In this document: positions 18,152 to 27,048 of the stretch, piece after piece
How the letters are laid out: each line of letters begins with the position of its first letter
Numbering within the stretch: position 1 is the stretch's first letter
DNA from: Alteribacillus sp. YIM 98480
GTDB taxonomy: Bacteria > Bacillota > Bacilli > Bacillales > Marinococcaceae
DNA: 64,000 nucleotides
Direction: 5' to 3'
NCBI RefSeq assembly: GCF_009765375.1
Contig: NZ_VTOK01000007.1
Location: forward strand, 1-64,000
The notes under the pieces: model-generated
The model's database searches: none
What the model was told of the DNA's origin: nothing
The model's input: the letters and a program-made list of their open reading frames with translations, nothing else
Made by a program: the position numbers and the translations under genes

Positions 18152-19192
18152 ATGCAACCTAACTTCAAACTGTTTTTAGGGTTTTTATTAATGATTGTAT
18201 TAATGTTAGGCGGGTGTGGGCAGGAGGAACAAGCAGAGCCTAATTCATCAGAAGGTACAGACGTTGAACAATCGGGGCAACTAGCATTAGCCACTTTTGG
18301 AGAAGGGACATCTTGGTACATTTATGGGGCAACAATGGGTGAGATTTTCAGGGAAAATATTGAAGAAATTCAAATGGTTGATGTGTTGCCGTTTGCTGGT
18401 GGTCTTGAAAATATTAATATACTCTCAGATGGTGAAGCGGATCTAGCGCTTTCGTTTAGTTTAAATAACACTTGGGCAGCTAATGGAGATGTTGCCTACG
18501 AGAATGCCCATGATGAGGTGCGTACTCTAGTTGGTGGCCTTGACCAATATTACATCGGTATTCTTATGCCAACTAAATTAGTTGAAGAAAATGATATTCA
18601 ATCTATAGGAGACATAAAAGAAAAAGAACTCCCTATCCGACTTTATACTCTTTCAAAAGGATCTCAAGGCGAGATTGCTGCACAACAAGTACTTGACGCT
18701 TATGGTATAACGTATGAAGATATTGAAAGCTATGGTGGAGAAATTACCCATACAACTTTAGATGTTACCAAGTCAGACTTTCAAAATGGAAAAGTGGATA
18801 TGTATTTTAATCCTATTACGGCGGGTCATCCTGCTTTTTCAGAGATTACTGTTCAATCTGATGTGACCTTTATCCCCATAGAAGAAGAATATATAGAAGA
18901 TTTTACCGAGATGGGATATGAAGCTGCAACTTTACCTGCTAATCAATTTGAGGGACAGGATAATGAAGTGCAGACTATCGGGATGTCGACAGTGTTAGAT
19001 GGCACTACTAATTTGTCTGAAGATGTGGCTTATGAACTAACAAAAGCTATGGTAGAAAACGAAGAGTCACTACAGGATGGGCATCAAGCTTTAAAGGATT
19101 TCGACCCAAAAACCTTTTTAGAAAAACCATCTGAGATGGAGTTACATCCTGGTGCGGAAAAGTACTACAAAGAAAAAGGGTGGCTTGAATAA
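18152..19192 (+). CDS. TAXI family TRAP transporter solute receptor (lipoprotein)
   Basis: A 346-residue extracytoplasmic receptor. The signal peptide ends in lipobox LGGC (Cys at about residue 24), followed by a glutamate/serine spacer; the mature part begins LALATFGEGTSWYIYGATMG, the T-x-x-x-G-x-x-Y pattern of TAXI receptors. GGHPAFSEI-like and GMSTVLDGTTNLSEDVAYEL blocks support this. TAXI receptors work with a fused DctQM permease, and such a gene follows at 19576, though an unusual 383 nt lies between them. Confidence 0.88.
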   Translation: MQPNFKLFLGFLLMIVLMLGGCGQEEQAEPNSSEGTDVEQSGQLALATFGEGTSWYIYGATMGEIFRENIEEIQMVDVLPFAGGLENINILSDGEADLALSFSLNNTWAANGDVAYENAHDEVRTLVGGLDQYYIGILMPTKLVEENDIQSIGDIKEKELPIRLYTLSKGSQGEIAAQQVLDAYGITYEDIESYGGEITHTTLDVTKSDFQNGKVDMYFNPITAGHPAFSEITVQSDVTFIPIEEEYIEDFTEMGYEAATLPANQFEGQDNEVQTIGMSTVLDGTTNLSEDVAYELTKAMVENEESLQDGHQALKDFDPKTFLEKPSEMELHPGAEKYYKEKGWLE

Positions 19193-19404
19193 AAAAGGCT
19201 ATTCACATTGTATAGGAAGCAGTAACAATCATTTCAAAAACTGATAAGGGTATCTTCGTTTAACTCATATAACTTGAAGGTACCCGCTATAGTTATAACA
19301 GTATTTACGTAAAGTCAAAAAAATGTCCTTTGCAATTTTGGCAGAGTGCGTTCTACCACACATAATCATTTTGATTTATTTAAACCTTTCCTTTGTCTAG
19401 CTAA

Positions 19405-19507
19405 GTGTAACCGATCCAGTATCCAACTAGTAAACTAGTGTGTAAATTGCTTAGAAAGTTACACCCTATCCGTGCGGGCAGGACTTTGTAATCTCCCATG
19501 AACACGG
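19405..19507 (+). other. Possible structured RNA leader before the TAXI permease
   Basis: The 383 nt between receptor and permease contain several inverted repeats: GTGTAAC (19405-19411) or GTGTAA (19440-19445) can each pair with GTTACAC (19458-19464), ACTAGTAAACTAGT forms a small hairpin just before, and CCGTG (19470-19474) pairs with CACGG (19503-19507). The two mutually exclusive partners are what a switching leader would show. It matches no riboswitch class that I know. No gene is seen in this stretch. Confidence 0.35.
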
Positions 19508-19575
19508 AAAGGTGTTAATACTTAAGGGGAAAGCTTAGACGTGAAAGAAATTTATTATATAGTGGGAGGTTAATA

Positions 19576-21444
19576 ATGTCACGTTTTTTGAATGTCACTA
19601 CCATAATTGCGCTGGCTTGGTCATTATTTGTGCTTTACACGGCATTCTTTGGAAATTTTCCCGCTTTAATTCAACGTTCCATTTTCGTAACATTTGCACT
19701 ATCATTGACCTTTTCTATGAAGAGATTAAATAAAAATAAAACGTCCAGAACTCTTGAATGGTTAGATATTATAGGAATTATCCTGCCGATAGTGATTGGG
19801 ATTTATGTAATTTTTAATGAAAGTCGTTTATCTACTCGTGTGTATTTTGCCGATACAGTTACAGCTTTGGATATATTTATGGGTGTTATATTAATCCTTT
19901 TAGTTTTGGAAGCGTCTAGGAGAATTGTTGGGAAAATTATTACATTTTTAGCAGTTTTTTTTATTGCTTATGGACTGATGGGAGCTCACCTAAATGGCCT
20001 TTTATCCCACAGAGGTTTAGATATTGAAAGTACAGTTGATCTTATGTTCTTGTCTACACAAGGAATTTTTGGAGTCCCGATAGGGGTAGCTATGGATTAT
20101 GTGTTTTACTTTATATTGTTTGGTGCGTTTCTTAACGTTTCGGGAGGAGGCCAGTTATTCATTGATATTGCTTTTAGATTAACCAGACGGACTAGAGGTG
20201 GCCCGGCAAAAGCAGCTATTGTTTCAAGTGGGCTAATGGGAAGCATTAGTGGAAGTGCAGTAGCCAATGTTGTCAGTACAGGTATATTTACTATACCACT
20301 TATGAAAAAAGCAGGTTATTCTTCTAAGGATTCTGCTGCAATAGAATCTGTGGCATCTACTGGTGGCCAAATTATGCCGCCAATTATGGGAGCAGCAGTT
20401 TTTATAATGGCTGAAATGGTGGGCGTACCGTATACCGAGATTATTTTGGCTGCATTAATTCCAGCCCTTCTTTATTATTTAGCATTGATGTTTATTGTTC
20501 ATCTAAAAGCTGTAAAAGCAGATATATCTAAAACAAGCGAAGAAGTAGTAGAAAAACAAGAAAAAATTATAAATCGCATCCATTTGCTGCTACCAATGAT
20601 TATCCTACTATCATTAATATTCTATGGTTTTTCCTTATCTATGGCTGCTTTTTGGGCAATTATTTCTGTAATAGCTACAAGTTTTATAAGAAAAAATACT
20701 TTCTTAAATCATATTTCTATTATTTCTGCTTTGGAAGATGGAGCAAAACAAGCTTTATCAGTCACTATACCTTGTGCAGTGGCGGGAATAGTGGTAGGGA
20801 TTATAAGTTTTTCTGGCTTAGGCTTAAAATTTACAAGCATTATTACCCAATGGTCGTCTGGTAATTTTATCGTAGCATTATTTTTAATTGCTCTTGGGGC
20901 TATCATTATAGGAATGGGTATGCCTACTACTGCAGCTTATATTATGGCAGCAATATTATTAGCCCCCGCCTTACAAGAGTTTAATGTAGAACCATTAATT
21001 TCCCATATGTTTGTATTGTATTTTGCTGTTTTATCCATGATCACCCCGCCTATAGCTTTAGCTGCATTTAGTGCAGCTGGAATTTCAGGGTCAAAAATGG
21101 GGGAAACAGGAATGCGGGCCTTATTATTAAGCATACCAGCTTTTCTAATACCGTTTGCGTTCGTCTACAGTCCTGAACTTTTACTAATTGGTGACACCCA
21201 ACATATTATATGGGTGGTATTTTGTACGAGCTTAGGTATCGTCGGGTTATCTATTACCATTGTTGGTCATTTATTTAGAAAAGTCGTTTTATGGATGAGA
21301 GTAATTTTTCTTTTGGCATCGATAATGATGATAAGTCAAAGTTTTTTAATGGATATATTGGGCATAAGCTTATTTTTCATAATGATCGTTGTGAATTTTC
21401 TATATTCTTCAAACCAACCTATAAAAACAGATGTGCCAACTTGA
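19576..21444 (+). CDS. TRAP transporter fused permease (TAXI type, DctQM fusion)
   Basis: A 622-residue membrane protein combining small and large TRAP permease domains, with some 16-18 hydrophobic segments. The N-terminal part is DctQ-like; the DctM part shows GLMGSISGSAVANVVSTG, the GGQIMPPIMGAAVFIMAE block and GMGMPTTAAYIMAA, which are diagnostic of the fused TAXI permeases. ATG follows GTGGGAGG. It would import the ligand of the upstream receptor, driven by sodium or protons. Confidence 0.92.
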   Translation: MSRFLNVTTIIALAWSLFVLYTAFFGNFPALIQRSIFVTFALSLTFSMKRLNKNKTSRTLEWLDIIGIILPIVIGIYVIFNESRLSTRVYFADTVTALDIFMGVILILLVLEASRRIVGKIITFLAVFFIAYGLMGAHLNGLLSHRGLDIESTVDLMFLSTQGIFGVPIGVAMDYVFYFILFGAFLNVSGGGQLFIDIAFRLTRRTRGGPAKAAIVSSGLMGSISGSAVANVVSTGIFTIPLMKKAGYSSKDSAAIESVASTGGQIMPPIMGAAVFIMAEMVGVPYTEIILAALIPALLYYLALMFIVHLKAVKADISKTSEEVVEKQEKIINRIHLLLPMIILLSLIFYGFSLSMAAFWAIISVIATSFIRKNTFLNHISIISALEDGAKQALSVTIPCAVAGIVVGIISFSGLGLKFTSIITQWSSGNFIVALFLIALGAIIIGMGMPTTAAYIMAAILLAPALQEFNVEPLISHMFVLYFAVLSMITPPIALAAFSAAGISGSKMGETGMRALLLSIPAFLIPFAFVYSPELLLIGDTQHIIWVVFCTSLGIVGLSITIVGHLFRKVVLWMRVIFLLASIMMISQSFLMDILGISLFFIMIVVNFLYSSNQPIKTDVPT

Positions 21445-21503
21445 TAAAAGAGAATGCTTATTGCCCAGTAGTACATTTATAGAAACTAAAGGAGTTATTA
21501 AAT

Positions 21504-21725
21504 ATGAAAATAATTAAAATCATTGCAATTTTAACATTATGTTTGTTTGCTTTTTTACAACATGATTTCTGGTTTTGGTCAACCATTCATCCATTAATAT
21601 TTGGGTGGCTGCCTGTAGGTTTTTTTTATCAGACAATTTATACACTTATGCTTTCGCCAATGGCGTTCCTTGTATATCGAATACTTTGGGATGCAGAGAG
21701 CGATGATAGAGAATTAGAAAATTAA
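21504..21725 (+). CDS. Small membrane protein, DUF3311-like
   Basis: A 73-residue protein with two hydrophobic segments; HPLIFGWLPVGFFYQTIYTL and an acidic tail (DAESDDRELEN) are as in DUF3311 proteins. These usually sit directly before a sodium:solute symporter, as here (35 nt upstream), and probably act as its accessory subunit. ATG follows AAAGGAG. Confidence 0.82.
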   Translation: MKIIKIIAILTLCLFAFLQHDFWFWSTIHPLIFGWLPVGFFYQTIYTLMLSPMAFLVYRILWDAESDDRELEN

Positions 21726-21760
21726 AGTAAATTATTTAATGTAATTTAGGGGGATAAAAC

Positions 21761-23251
21761 ATGAATGAGTTTTTTTGGTTTTTATTTTGGATCGGCTTAT
21801 ATTTTATTGTTTTACTCTTTGTAGGTTATTTGGGGAATAAGAAAGGAGTTAAAACAAAAGAAGATTATTTTTTAGCTAGTAGAAGTTTTGGAGCAATTGT
21901 TTTATTTTGTTCCATCCTAGGTACAAATCTTTCTTCTTTTGCCATGCTGGGAGCTCCTGGTGCAGCCTATAATGTTGGCTTTGGAATATTCGGGTTGATC
22001 AGTGCCACTGCCTTTGGTTATATTGTGGTTCTCCTTACGGTCGGCCGAAGAATCTGGAAACTTGGAAAATTAAGGGGATACCAAACACCAATCGCTATAT
22101 TAAGAGATCGGTTTCAAAGTGACTTGTTTGCTATACTAATGTTTGGCATTTTTTTTGTCTTTACTGGAGGTTACGTTGTTACAGGATTGATTGGAGGGGG
22201 GATAGCGCTAAGTTCATTTACGAATGGAGCAATTCCTTTTTGGCTAGGAGCATTGATTGTATTGGTAATTATCGCATTTTACGTTCTTTCCGGAGGAATG
22301 CGTGGTACTGCTTGGACTAATGTAGTACAAGTCACAGTTTTCATGGTGTTTCTTTTAGTTGCTTTTTTCTCTATTTGGATAGCACTAGGGGGAGCTGGAC
22401 AGGCAATGCAGAATGTGATTGAATCAAAACCTGAATTATTGCAAAGAGCAAATATGCCCACAATGGATCATAAAACTTGGTTTAGTAATTTCATTATTTT
22501 CTCCGCTTGTTTAGCCTATTTCCCACACATCTTACTTAGGATGATGGCAGCAAAAAGCTCAGTTGAATTAAAAAAAGCAGCTTATCTATTCCCAATAGGT
22601 ATTGTATTAACTTGGGTCCCTGCCATTACTATCGGAATTTGGGGAGCAGTTATGATACCAAACTTAGAGGGGACCGCAACTGATAACATCATACCTTTGA
22701 TGGCAATTGAATATTTACCCCATTGGATTGCAGGCGTTGGTTTAATTGGTATTTTGGCAATGGTTATGTCAAGCTTAGATGCTCAAGTTCTAACTATTAG
22801 TCATTTTTTTACCATTGATATATTAGGAAAATACTTTATGAAGAATGACGAAAAGAATACAATATTTTATGGGCGATTGATTATCGTAATACTTCTAGCA
22901 TTGTCATACATTGTGGCTTTAATACGACCAGGTTCCTTAATAGAATTAGTAGGTTGGGCCTTTACAGGATATGCTATTGTATTAATACCTATGCTTGGTG
23001 GATTATTCTGGAAAAAATGTACGAGTGAGGCTGCAAATAGCAGTTTGATTACTGGAATTATCTTATTTACACTCTATTATTTTGAAATATTACCTGAGTG
23101 GACATTGTTTGGATTCTTACCGATTGTACCGATGTTGACAGTACAGATATTTATAATCGTGACTATGACTTTTGTAACCACATCAAGTGTAAACACTAGT
23201 GGTTTTTTTGAAGAAAAGAATACACCTCATAATGTCCGTCATAATGGATAA
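21761..23251 (+). CDS. Sodium:solute symporter family protein
   Basis: A 496-residue SSS-family transporter with about 13 membrane segments. DYFLASRSFGAIVLFCSILGTNLSSFAMLG near the N-terminus and GGMRGTAWTNVVQ at about residue 180 are family signatures, as is MSSLDAQVLTISHFF near 330. The partner of the DUF3311 protein upstream. SSS members of this branch take up carboxylates or other small organic solutes with sodium. A strong terminator follows. Confidence 0.92.
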   Translation: MNEFFWFLFWIGLYFIVLLFVGYLGNKKGVKTKEDYFLASRSFGAIVLFCSILGTNLSSFAMLGAPGAAYNVGFGIFGLISATAFGYIVVLLTVGRRIWKLGKLRGYQTPIAILRDRFQSDLFAILMFGIFFVFTGGYVVTGLIGGGIALSSFTNGAIPFWLGALIVLVIIAFYVLSGGMRGTAWTNVVQVTVFMVFLLVAFFSIWIALGGAGQAMQNVIESKPELLQRANMPTMDHKTWFSNFIIFSACLAYFPHILLRMMAAKSSVELKKAAYLFPIGIVLTWVPAITIGIWGAVMIPNLEGTATDNIIPLMAIEYLPHWIAGVGLIGILAMVMSSLDAQVLTISHFFTIDILGKYFMKNDEKNTIFYGRLIIVILLALSYIVALIRPGSLIELVGWAFTGYAIVLIPMLGGLFWKKCTSEAANSSLITGIILFTLYYFEILPEWTLFGFLPIVPMLTVQIFIIVTMTFVTTSSVNTSGFFEEKNTPHNVRHNG

Positions 23252-23274
23252 TTCAGGTTAAATGTACTTTAAAA

Positions 23275-23309
23275 AAGGAGGGAGGGAACCCTCCTTCTTA
23301 CTTTTTTTC
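23275..23309 (+). terminator. Rho-independent terminator of the symporter operon
   Basis: AAGGAGGG (23275-23282) pairs with CCCTCCTT (23289-23296), followed by a run of seven T. It separates the symporter gene from the deaminase-like gene. Confidence 0.85.
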
Positions 23310-23383
23310 AATCTTCAAACGATAATATATTACTATTTAATATACCTAGAATATATTCAATAATTTAAAGTGGGGGAAGCGTC

Positions 23384-25144
23384 ATGAGTCGAACTTTAAA
23401 CAACTTTAATAGCGAGGGGCTGCAATCACTAATTTCTGTATCACAATTTAAATCTCCTGCTACTACCTGGATTAAAGGGGCTGATGTACTTGATGTATAT
23501 TCAGGGCAAATTAAGAGTTTGAATGTAGTTTTATATAAAGAGCGAATTGCTTATGTAGGACAAAAAGAACCTTTAATCAATAATTTCACGGAAATAATTG
23601 ATGCATCAAACTTGGTTTTAGTCCCAGGTTATATTGAACCACATGCCCATTCTTTTCAAGTTTATAATCCGCACTCATTAAGTGAATTTGCATTATTGCA
23701 GGGTACAACCACTATGCTTCACGATAATTTGGCTTTCTTTACACATTTACCTGAAAATAAAATGGTAGAATTATTTGATTTAACTAAAAAGTGGGCAATT
23801 AAAACTTTTTGGTGGGCACGTTTAGATCCACAAATAAGAGAGCCAGAAATGGAAAAGAAGTTTACAAAGGAAAAGTTTACTAGTTTATTAAATCACCCTT
23901 CTGTTTTGCAAGGTGGAGAACTTACATTTTGGAAAGACATCCTTGATGGTGATTTACTTATGACTTCAAAGATGAAGGAAGCGCGAAACGCAGGAAAACG
24001 TGTAGAGACTCATAACCCAGGTGCGTCGATAGAAACGCTAAATGCAGTGGCGGCAGCAGGGGCTACTAGTTGTCATGAAAGTATTAATGCTGAAGAAATA
24101 ATTCGACGCATAGGATTAGGTTATTATACACCTATTAGGTATTCTTCTATCAGACCTGATTTACCCAACATCATACAAGATTTAGTAAGCATGGATTGGA
24201 AGTTCTGGGATAGGATGATGCTAACCACAGATGGATCTGCTCCGTTTTTTTATAGTAGAGGTTTTATCAATGGATGTATTCGATCAGCAATTGAGTCTGG
24301 TCTTGATCCAGTTTTGGCATACAGAATGGCGAGCTTGAATCCAGCCGTTTATTATGGTCTAGATCAAGATTTGGGGGGAATCAGCCCTGGACGATTAGGG
24401 GACATTGTTTTTTTAGAAGACCTTCGAAATCCAACCCCAGTAAAAGTTATGGCCAACGGATCCATTGTGGCGGAAAACGGTAATTTAAACCAAACTTTGC
24501 CTCATATTCCGTGGGATAAATTAGAGTTTTATTCACACAAATTAATGAAACCTATTGTCGAGGCAAATTGGTTTACTGTTTTTTCTCAAAATGAAGAAAC
24601 ACCAGTTATTGAGATGCTCAATTCAGTTATCACTTTGAAAAAAAAGATGACCTTTCCCTCATTAAATGGGATGGTCAATTTGCAAAACCATGATAATTTA
24701 ATGTATGTCTCACTTCTACATAAGGGAGGAGAATGGGTTTCTACAGGGATTATTAAGGGATTTGGACAATTTGGAGCCCTTGCTAGCTCTTATACTTTAT
24801 CCGGTGATATTATTATACTTGGTAAGGACCCTAACCAAATGGCAATAGCCGCTAATTGTATTCTGGAGGATGGAGGAGGAATTTGTTTATTTGATAAAAA
24901 TAATTTGCTTTATAATCTTCCTCTACCTTTATTAGGATTTATGAGTTCACTTAGTATGGAAGAGCTTATAAAAAAAACTGGTGAATTGTATAGCCTATTA
25001 CAACGTTTTGGTTATACTTATGAAGATCCCATTTATTCATTGTTATTTTTATCAGCCACCCATTTGCCGAACGTTAGGCTAACTTCCAAAGGTGTATTAG
25101 ATGTAAAAAGAAACATAATTCTCATACCATCACGACCACTTTAA
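23384..25144 (+). CDS. Adenine deaminase-like amidohydrolase (YerA type)
   Basis: A 586-residue protein with the adenine deaminase layout: an amidohydrolase barrel followed by the adenine deaminase C-terminal domain. The metal site reads PGYIEPHAHSF (about residue 85) instead of the PGFIDxHVHIESS of true adenine deaminases, which is the pattern of B. subtilis YerA. MLTTDGSAPFFYSRGF near residue 284 holds the conserved aspartate. Deamination of adenine is therefore likely but not certain; another aminopurine or heterocycle is possible. ATG follows GGGGGAAG. It is the last gene of the island, in its own transcription unit. Confidence 0.82.
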   Translation: MSRTLNNFNSEGLQSLISVSQFKSPATTWIKGADVLDVYSGQIKSLNVVLYKERIAYVGQKEPLINNFTEIIDASNLVLVPGYIEPHAHSFQVYNPHSLSEFALLQGTTTMLHDNLAFFTHLPENKMVELFDLTKKWAIKTFWWARLDPQIREPEMEKKFTKEKFTSLLNHPSVLQGGELTFWKDILDGDLLMTSKMKEARNAGKRVETHNPGASIETLNAVAAAGATSCHESINAEEIIRRIGLGYYTPIRYSSIRPDLPNIIQDLVSMDWKFWDRMMLTTDGSAPFFYSRGFINGCIRSAIESGLDPVLAYRMASLNPAVYYGLDQDLGGISPGRLGDIVFLEDLRNPTPVKVMANGSIVAENGNLNQTLPHIPWDKLEFYSHKLMKPIVEANWFTVFSQNEETPVIEMLNSVITLKKKMTFPSLNGMVNLQNHDNLMYVSLLHKGGEWVSTGIIKGFGQFGALASSYTLSGDIIILGKDPNQMAIAANCILEDGGGICLFDKNNLLYNLPLPLLGFMSSLSMEELIKKTGELYSLLQRFGYTYEDPIYSLLFLSATHLPNVRLTSKGVLDVKRNIILIPSRPL

Positions 25145-25499
25145 AATCTTTGTATCCTGGGGGATGTCAACATGGTCAAATATAAAAAAGGTGATCAACA
25201 TGCATTCAGTCGGAGCTAAATAATCTAGTATTTCATGAATACCAGACTAACCCTTTGAATTTGAACATTTACCTTCTTCTAGGATAATCAAACGTTTTCT
25301 CTTCGATTCGTGTCGCTGATTTGCTGAGGTTGTCAAGGGCCGCTTTCGCTCTTCCATCAGTTTGTCCTTGACAACCTCTCAAATGGGCTGTTTATCGTTA
25401 AGACACAGAAGGAGGTACTCTGTTGATACACACGGACGTCTTGTTGTGGCAAATTCCCGTGCTGCGCTTCGTTTGGAAAGAGAGATCCAAAAAAGTAAG
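25145..25499. other. Non-coding junction after the catabolic island
   Basis: No gene is seen. The stretch holds a 13 bp perfect inverted repeat (25326-25378) and sequence that continues past the end of a decayed transposase, so it probably includes the end of a dead insertion sequence. Confidence 0.4.
25326..25378. repeat. Perfect 13 bp inverted repeat
   Basis: GAGGTTGTCAAGG (25326-25338) and CCTTGACAACCTC (25366-25378) are perfectly complementary around a 27 nt spacer. It lies about 120 bp past the stop of the ISL3-like remnant, so it may be linked to that element, or be a terminator without a T-run. Confidence 0.6.
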
Positions 25500-25778
25500 T
25501 TATGAAAAAAAGAAATTTAAAGAAATATCTTCCCCTGTGTGAAGTATTTTGGCTCAAAGAACTTCGAAAAGGCTTATCGACCCAAGTTTATTTGTAACCT
25601 TAATTAGATTGTATAACGACTCTGTATAAGCGTTTGGATAGATATGTTTGAAGTAGTTGAATATCTCATCTTCTCTGTTGGAAGTATGGAATTAATCCCC
25701 AGGTATCTCAATAAGCCAAGACTAATTGAATACATATGCTTCGACCATAGATTCGAATTTATAGATGTCAAGAACTTC
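25500..25778 (-). pseudogene. ISL3-like transposase C-terminal remnant
   Basis: Reading the minus strand in one frame from 25778 to a TAA at 25502-25500 gives LDIYKFESMVEAYVFN, stop, SWLIEIPGD, stop, then DEIFNYFKHIYPNAYTESL, LIKVTNKLG, FEVL, stop, AKILH. ISL3-type transposases end with W..EI.NYF...TNAYTE..N..IK..NR.GRGYSFEVLRAK, which this follows closely. Three in-frame stops show it is dead. Only the C-terminal part remains. Family assignment is from memory of the motif, so ISL3 rather than a relative is moderately sure. Confidence 0.65.
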
Positions 25779-25925
25779 TCTTTCAATTCATATCCAAGCA
25801 GGGGAAGTTGTTATCACACAACCGGTTAAGAAGAGTAGTAAAAATGAAGCTGGTACTAGTGTAGATATTATTATGTTTTAAAAACAGATACTACGTATTG
25901 ATGTGGTCTTACGAGTGTAAATTAA

Positions 25926-26073
25926 TACGAACATCCTCCGTTTGCTTTCCTCAAATTCTTTTATATATTTACTAACTGTATTTCTAGATTTCTTTGTTTT
26001 CTAGGCAATCTTCCTCGCTCATTCCATCCAAATATAGTTTTGTAATCATCTGTTTCTCTTTCAATTTAATCAC
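25926..26073 (-). pseudogene. IS21-type IstA transposase N-terminal remnant
   Basis: On the minus strand a GTG at 26073 opens KLKEKQMITKLYLDGMSEED, which stops after 23 codons; shifting the frame continues with KSRNTVSKYIKEFEESKRR. Together these rebuild the start of an IstA transposase with its helix-turn-helix. One frameshift and loss of everything after about 45 residues mark it as a remnant. Confidence 0.68.
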
Positions 26074-26380
26074 TCTTGATATTTCCCCCTAATATGTGAT
26101 TAGGGTTATTTTCATCAAAAGTGGTTAGTTTTCAGTTGTCATGGTGGCTCACTTTTAAGTTCCTATATACAGCCCTTGTCCTAAACGAAGCAACCGCCCA
26201 AAGAAAACAATCATTTTTAGCCCCCTAGAGCCTTTCTTTTAGTAAGGCACTATAAGGATCCAGAACAATATTTTAAATGTTTTAGGACGATCTGTTGTTG
26301 TGTTTTCCTCGTACTGAATATGTATTTTGCAAGGAAATCTACTTTTTCACAAAGGTTGAATGGCAATAAATATTTTAAAC

Positions 26381-26411
26381 GAAAAAAAGAACTTAGGATC
26401 ACCCTAAGTTC
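26381..26411 (-). terminator. Terminator downstream of sda
   Basis: On the minus strand GAACTTAGG pairs with CCTAAGTTC (26411-26403 with 26397-26389), followed by seven T. It ends the sda transcript about 160 nt after the gene. Confidence 0.75.
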
Positions 26412-26572
26412 CATTTGTAATCATCGCTATGATTTCTCGTGTCTGTTCGCTGCACCATCTAAGGATTAATTGACATAATAAATAGACACATTCCTCTGCT
26501 GTCTAGAGAATGAATAGGCGATGAGCATCTTCTTTTATTTGTAACATTTCATGGCTCGCACGGTAAAATACG
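26404..26572 (-). pseudogene. Possible decayed small reading frame after sda
   Basis: Between sda and its terminator one minus-strand frame reads FYRASHEMLQIKEDAHRLF, one TAG stop, then LCQLILRWCSEQTREIIAMI and ends at TAG 26404. The residue mix looks protein-like, but I do not recognise it. It could equally be an untranslated 3' region. Confidence 0.25.
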
Positions 26573-26734
26573 TTATCTACCTGCTTCTACATAATCATAT
26601 TGGGCAGAAGATGGTAAAGCAAGTCCTCGCTGCATCATTTCAGAGTGAAGAATTTCAATAAATTCTCCATCCAAATTCAATTCTACTGCTTTTTCATATG
26701 CTTCCATCAACACCCCGTCACTAATGTAATGCAT
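26573..26734 (-). CDS. sda: Sporulation checkpoint protein Sda
   Basis: A 53-residue protein, easily missed by length cut-offs. ISDGVLMEAYEKAVELNLDG followed by EFIEILHSEMMQRGL matches the two-helix Sda family (LSDELLIESYFKATELNL..DFI.L...EI.RR.L). Sda binds the sporulation histidine kinases KinA/KinB and blocks phosphorelay when replication is disturbed. ATG at 26734 follows AAAGGAG with a 7 nt gap. Residues after about 40 (LPSSAQYDYVEAGR) extend beyond the conserved helices. It implies a spore-former. In B. subtilis sda is induced through DnaA; no perfect DnaA box is seen just upstream here. Confidence 0.85.
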   Translation of the reverse strand: MHYISDGVLMEAYEKAVELNLDGEFIEILHSEMMQRGLALPSSAQYDYVEAGR

Positions 26735-27048
26735 AGGTGCTCTCCTTTACTGAACTTTTGTCGTTGTCAAATACATGTAAATAGTACTAATTGCACACGC
26801 TAATATAGGCTATAAGACTCTGTTAAAAAGGAATTTATTGGTTGCTAGTTGTTATTGTATACGAAATAGTTTTCATTGGCAACCTTAGCGTCAGAATATT
26901 CTTATAGGAATAATTATGGTTTTTAGCGCACATGATCTAGTAATGATGGAAACGCACAAATGATATAAAAGCATTAGACTATACTCACCTTGTCATATTC
27001 TTTACAATTGTAGGTGGTAGAAGAAAATTCGTTGATTTCCTCTTTTAT
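26735..27048. other. Intergenic stretch upstream of sda
   Basis: No gene seen. TTGTATACGA at 26855-26864 resembles the GntR-like operator of the island, and AT-rich sequence is suited to the sda promoter, but no clear -35/-10 pair can be assigned. Confidence 0.3.

Noticed and set aside
19405-19507. A known riboswitch (guanidine, THF, TPP, molybdenum cofactor) before the TAXI permease
   Set aside because: None of the conserved core sequences of these classes could be found; only generic stems remain.
25604-25829. Two 60-codon open frames on opposite strands
   Set aside because: Both are shadows of the decayed ISL3-like transposase, whose real frame has the stops.
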